Assembly: GCA_019634715.1 (NCBI GenBank)
Contig: JAHCAU010000006.1
Location: 124,001-188,000, forward strand
From: Lysobacter sp.
GTDB taxonomy: Bacteria; Pseudomonadota; Gammaproteobacteria; Xanthomonadales; Xanthomonadaceae
DNA: 64,000 nucleotides
Direction of reading: 5' to 3'
The position numbers were made by a program, and so were the translations under genes. Shown piece after piece: positions 60,714 to 64,000 of the stretch; the stretch's first letter is position 1, and each line of letters begins with the position of its first letter. Below the pieces are notes generated by a model that saw nothing but the letters and a program-made list of their open reading frames with translations, was not told where the DNA came from and did no database searches.

Positions 60714-61490
60714 TCAGAACACCAGCCGCCCCTGGCCGGCATCGATGCCGGCGGCCCACTGCGGCTCCACCGCCAGCAGCGACGCGGACACATCGGTGCA
60801 ACTGCCGAAGTTGAACACGGCCGCTTCCGAACCGCGCACGACGACGTGGCCGCTGTCGGCCCACAGGCGGTAGTCGCGAATGTACGGCGGCGGATTGCCG
60901 AGCACGCTGTAGCTGCCGAAGCACACGCGCAGCAGGCGTTGCTGCGGGAACTGCGCCAGCAGCGTGCGATCGGCAGCGGCGCCCGCCAGTTTCCGCGCCT
61001 GCCACGACACCGCGTTCGACCAGGGCAGCGCGCCCAGGCGGATGTAGTAGCCATTGACCGCCTTCTGCGGCCTGGCCGGGCCGTTGAGCACGATCTTCTT
61101 GCCCGACACCACGAAGCAGCCGCCGGGCGCATGCCCCGTCGCCGCCGCAGGCGTGCCGGTCGAAATCGCCACCCCGTCGATCTCGACGCTGATGGGATAG
61201 CCACCCGGCTCGGCGGCATCGACCATCTCGCGACAGACCAGATAGCTCGCCGGCTCCGCCAGCGTGGCGATCACCGCGGACCGCTGCGTCTCCAGGCGCC
61301 ACACGCCCCAGCCGCAGTGGTTGTAGCGATCGTTGACCGGCGACGGCGGCACGCAGGCGGTGGCCTGCACCGAACTCATCGCGCCGCGATCGCCCACGTC
61401 GGGCACCGACTGCGCACGCGCCGTCGCGCATGCCCCGGACGCCAGCGCCGCGAGCACGCCCGCGGCCGCGAAGGTGTTGCGATGGATCAT
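60714..61490 (-). CDS. secreted hypothetical protein, 258 aa
   Basis: This protein has a signal peptide ending at ARA near residue 27 (VLAALASGACATARAQ). The mature part has several cysteines (ATACVPPSP, YNHCGWGVW, LVCREM, GGCFVV, RVCFGSY, FGSCTDV), which probably form disulfides in the periplasm or outside the cell. There is no recognised domain. AGGAG lies 6 bases before ATG 61490. It may be a lipoprotein, since SGAC lies inside the signal. No function is assigned. Confidence 0.65.
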   Translation of the reverse strand: MIHRNTFAAAGVLAALASGACATARAQSVPDVGDRGAMSSVQATACVPPSPVNDRYNHCGWGVWRLETQRSAVIATLAEPASYLVCREMVDAAEPGGYPISVEIDGVAISTGTPAAATGHAPGGCFVVSGKKIVLNGPARPQKAVNGYYIRLGALPWSNAVSWQARKLAGAAADRTLLAQFPQQRLLRVCFGSYSVLGNPPPYIRDYRLWADSGHVVVRGSEAAVFNFGSCTDVSASLLAVEPQWAAGIDAGQGRLVF

Positions 61491-61693
61491 GTCTGCTCCT
61501 GTCCTCGTTGCGGATGCGCGGCATCGAACCGGGGTCCGCCGCGCCGTGTTCGTGGTAGCCATGGTGTTGTAACCCGCTGGACGCATGCGATCAATCCATT
61601 CGCCGCATCATGGTTCGCATGAAGGACACCCGATTGCAGAGTCCGGGCAAGTGAACGACCTGCGCCCTGCCCGGCATCACGCGGCGGACAGGA

Positions 61694-62032
61694 CTACGGC
61701 GTCGACAGTGCGCCGGCATTGGCCTGCCCTGCGACCAGCAGCGACGGAGACTGCGAACCCGCGGATTGCAGCGCGAGGCACATGTGGCCGTGCCCGAGAC
61801 CCGCGAGCCCGTTGCTCCAGAGAATCTCGCCCGTTCGCGCATCCAGGGCGAACACGTGCCCCTTCGACCCTGCGTACACGCGGTCTCCCTCGCACAACAG
61901 GCTGACGATCTCGTAGCCGGTCCCCGGAAGGCTCGTCTGCCAGCGATCTTCGCCGCTGCATCGATCCACCGCCTTCACGCTTCCGCCTGTCCCGACGAAC
62001 AGCAGCGCCTCCGGATCGCACACCGTCTTCAT
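61694..62032 (-). CDS. short PQQ-repeat beta-propeller-like protein or gene fragment, 112 aa
   Basis: This protein contains two PQQ/WD-like blades: VDRCSGEDRWQTSLPG and LDARTGEILWSNGLAG, with GDRVYAGSKGHVFALDAR between. A complete propeller needs six to eight blades, so this is either a stand-alone fragment or a decayed gene. It has no signal peptide. GGTGA lies upstream of ATG 62032, a weak ribosome binding site. The ending SLLVAGQANAGALSTP is unlike an intact blade. The function is unknown. Confidence 0.5.
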   Translation of the reverse strand: MKTVCDPEALLFVGTGGSVKAVDRCSGEDRWQTSLPGTGYEIVSLLCEGDRVYAGSKGHVFALDARTGEILWSNGLAGLGHGHMCLALQSAGSQSPSLLVAGQANAGALSTP

Positions 62033-62129
62033 CTGTCATCACCCCGTCATGTCGCATGGATTCATGACGCCGGAGCATAGCGCGCAACGCAGGTGGCCGG
62101 TTCGACGACCTGTCGAACCGGCCACCGGA

Positions 62130-62861
62130 TCAGAACGCGTGCCCCGCGCTGCGCACCGAGCGGATGATGATCTCGCCGACATCCACGTCGGCCGGCTGCG
62201 AAACGATGTAGTTCACGGCGTTCGCGACCGCATCCGCGTCGAGCGCGATGCTGCGCAGTTGGCGTACCGCCGTCGCGGTGTCGTCCACCGTGATGTCGTG
62301 CCCCAGTTCGGATTCGGTCACTCCAGGCGAGAGCGTCGTCACCCGGATCCGCGTCATCTCCTGGCGCAGGCCCTCCATGATCGCCCGCACCGCGTACTTG
62401 CTGGCGCAATAGACGCCGAACTGGCCGCCCACGGCATGCGCGCCGGTGGACGCCGTACTGATGATGTGCCCGCTGCCCTGCGCTTCCATCACGGGCAGGA
62501 CAGCGGCGATGCCGTTGAGGACGCCCTTGATGTTGATGTCGACGATGCGGTCCCACTCGTCCGTCTTCAGTGCGCTCATCGGCGACACGGGCATCACGCC
62601 GGCATTGTTGAACATCACGTCGATCCGTCCGAACGTCTCCTGGGCGAAGGCCGCGAACGTGCGGACGTTCTCGAGATCGGCGACATCGACCCTGATGTAT
62701 TCGGCCGTGCCACCGTCGGCCCGGATCTCCGCAACGATCCTTTCCAGACGATCGGTGCGTCGCGCGCCGAGCACCACGCGATGGCCCTGCCTGGCCAGGG
62801 TGCGGGCGGTGGCTTCGCCGATGCCGCTGCTTGCGCCGGTGATGAGAACGATCTTGGACAT
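62130..62861 (-). CDS. short-chain dehydrogenase/reductase
   Basis: This 243-aa cytoplasmic oxidoreductase has the NADP-binding motif TGASSGIGEA (with LGARR, typical of NADPH preference), NNAGV, a catalytic Ser region ISTAST and the YCASK active site. The substrate is unknown. GAGGAG lies 8 bases before ATG 62861. It is divergent from the AraC-family gene across 167 bp, which suggests that the regulator controls it. This arrangement of SDR and AraC is common in accessory loci. Confidence 0.88.
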   Translation of the reverse strand: MSKIVLITGASSGIGEATARTLARQGHRVVLGARRTDRLERIVAEIRADGGTAEYIRVDVADLENVRTFAAFAQETFGRIDVMFNNAGVMPVSPMSALKTDEWDRIVDINIKGVLNGIAAVLPVMEAQGSGHIISTASTGAHAVGGQFGVYCASKYAVRAIMEGLRQEMTRIRVTTLSPGVTESELGHDITVDDTATAVRQLRSIALDADAVANAVNYIVSQPADVDVGEIIIRSVRSAGHAF

Positions 62862-63028
62862 TGGCCTGCTCCTCGGTTGGGTTTTCACGCGCCATTCGCG
62901 TGGCAGGCAGTCTGGCCACGCACGGGTCCGCCGGGGATACCCGGACCTCCGGGCTGATTGCACGATCCTCCAGATCGTGGAGTTTCGGCGTTGAAGCACC
63001 ATCGGACCGCTCGTACCATGGCCGGCAG

Positions 63029-63952
63029 ATGAGCAGCCGAATCAACGACTTGATGACCTCCTGCCAGCGCGACCTCGGTGCGCTGGTCGACAGGCATTCC
63101 AGCGGCGATGGCATGCATCGCACGCCCATCGAAGGCCTCCACTGCATCCGGCTGTCCTCGGTGCAGATGCAGTTGCCGACCGTCTACCAGCCATCCATCT
63201 GCGTGATCGTCCAGGGCGCCAAGCAGGTGCTGCTGGAGGACGAGATCTACCGCTACGCGCCGCCGCAGTTCCTGGCCGTCTCCGTGGACCTGCCGCTGGT
63301 CGGCCAGGTGATCGAAGCGTCCCCAGAAGCCCCCTACCTGTGCCTGGCCATCGATCTGGATGCCCGGATCCTCGCCGACCTGATCGCGCAATCGGACGAC
63401 GCCGGCTGGACGCGCGCGGACACCACGCGCGGCCTGTTCGTCGGCGACATCGATGCGGGCATGCTGGAATCCGCCCTGCGACTGGCGCGGCTGCTCGATG
63501 CCCCGCGCGACATCCCCGTGCTCGCGCCGCTGATGCTGCGCGAATTCCACTATCGCGTGCTGCACGGTCCCTGCGGCCGCGCGATCGCGCAGATGGCCAT
63601 GACCGGCAGCAAGACCTACAAGATCGGACAGATCATCCGCCGCATCAAGGCGAAGATCGCCGAGCCGGTGCGCGTGGAGGAACTGGCCGAGATGGCGAAC
63701 ATGAGTCCATCCTCGTTCCACCAGCATTTCAAGGCCGTGACCGCGATGAGCCCTGTGCAGTACCAGAAGCGGCTGCGGCTCACCGAAGCCCGGCACCTCC
63801 TGCTCGCCGAGAGGATGGATGCGCAGAGCGCCGCCTATCGCGTCGGCTACCAGAGCGTCTCGCAGTTCAGCCGCGAGTACGCCCGCATGTTCGGCGCGCC
63901 GCCCATCCGCGACATCGAGCGCTTGCGCGCATCGGATGTGTTCATCGCGTGA
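63029..63952 (+). CDS. AraC-family transcriptional regulator
   Basis: This 307-aa protein has an N-terminal cupin-like ligand-binding domain (AraC_N, PSICVIVQGAKQVLLEDEIYR) and two C-terminal helix-turn-helix motifs from about residue 205 (VEELAEMANMSPSSFHQHFK and AAYRVGYQSVSQFSREYARM). It probably controls the divergent SDR gene in answer to a small effector. The length is typical. The next frame at the right edge overlaps its stop codon. Confidence 0.88.
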   Translation: MSSRINDLMTSCQRDLGALVDRHSSGDGMHRTPIEGLHCIRLSSVQMQLPTVYQPSICVIVQGAKQVLLEDEIYRYAPPQFLAVSVDLPLVGQVIEASPEAPYLCLAIDLDARILADLIAQSDDAGWTRADTTRGLFVGDIDAGMLESALRLARLLDAPRDIPVLAPLMLREFHYRVLHGPCGRAIAQMAMTGSKTYKIGQIIRRIKAKIAEPVRVEELAEMANMSPSSFHQHFKAVTAMSPVQYQKRLRLTEARHLLLAERMDAQSAAYRVGYQSVSQFSREYARMFGAPPIRDIERLRASDVFIA

Positions 63953-64000
63953 CGAACCTGCCCGCGGGCGGCCCGTGGCTCGACCAGGCGCCCGTCGAGG
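63949..64000 (+). CDS. possible 5' end of the next gene
   Basis: A GTG at 63949 overlaps the AraC stop (GTGA) and opens a frame that runs off the window, reading VTNLPAGGPWLDQAPVE. The overlap hints at translational coupling, but 17 codons do not allow identification. Confidence 0.3.
   Translation, partial: MTNLPAGGPWLDQAPVE

Overview
The window is GC-rich bacterial chromosome whose gene content points to the Xanthomonadaceae/Lysobacteraceae (Lysobacter/Luteimonas-like Gammaproteobacteria). The pointers are two very large TonB-dependent receptors, two Ax21-family proteins, a probable XVIPCD-tailed type IV secretion effector, the rhodanese-secB-gpsA order, and several palindromic intergenic repeats of the kind that litter xanthomonad genomes. 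I saw no tRNA, rRNA, CRISPR array, insertion sequence or prophage. Gene starts were set by Shine-Dalgarno spacing, signal peptides and family length.

Layout. 1-4490: an unidentified gene end, a small hypothetical gene, a membrane-anchored double-AAA ATPase and a CPA-type Na+/H+ antiporter. 4556-20366: a pectin/galacturonate utilisation locus. It holds the leftward operon kduI-kduD-(SGNH esterase fused to a cupin), a LacI-family regulator at the end of a leftward hydratase-dctPQM (TRAP transporter) operon, a rightward secreted pectate lyase and carboxylesterase, a leftward TonB-dependent receptor, and rightward kdgK-eda. 20533-21914: two Ax21-family outer-membrane proteins. 22108-25116: a second TonB-dependent receptor. 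25436-31463: gpsA, secB, a rhodanese, two small genes, then hemD-hemX-hemY. 31539-35271: a four-gene Mla/MCE-type lipid transport operon, closed by a 267-bp nested palindrome. 35550-39390: a putative lipase effector and a CadC-like regulator. 39452-46848: a DUF4349 lipoprotein, a FadI-type thiolase, a hypothetical gene, rnk, sodC and ntrBC. 47035-55403: small genes, an S46 dipeptidyl-peptidase, apt, an NLP-type necrosis-inducing protein, an aldo/keto reductase and an MFS carrier. 55404-55929: a hairpin-rich repeat block. 55930-64000: a modular GH16 glucanase, a phytanoyl-CoA dioxygenase-like protein, small genes, topoisomerase IB, and an SDR divergent from an AraC regulator.

How the genes work together. 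The pectin locus can be read as one pathway. A secreted lyase and esterases cut and de-esterify pectin. The TonB receptor and TRAP transporter import the products. KduI and KduD convert 5-keto-4-deoxyuronate to 2-keto-3-deoxygluconate. KdgK phosphorylates it, and Eda splits it into pyruvate and glyceraldehyde-3-phosphate. Four copies of a palindrome centred on ACCGGT lie at kduI (7409-7421), between the hydratase-TRAP operon and the pectate lyase (12318-12330), inside the first codons of the TonB receptor (18460-18472), and in degenerate form before kdgK (18584-18600). I infer that they are the operators of the LacI-family repressor encoded in the locus. The NLP and the GH16 enzyme add to the picture of an organism living on plant or fungal material.
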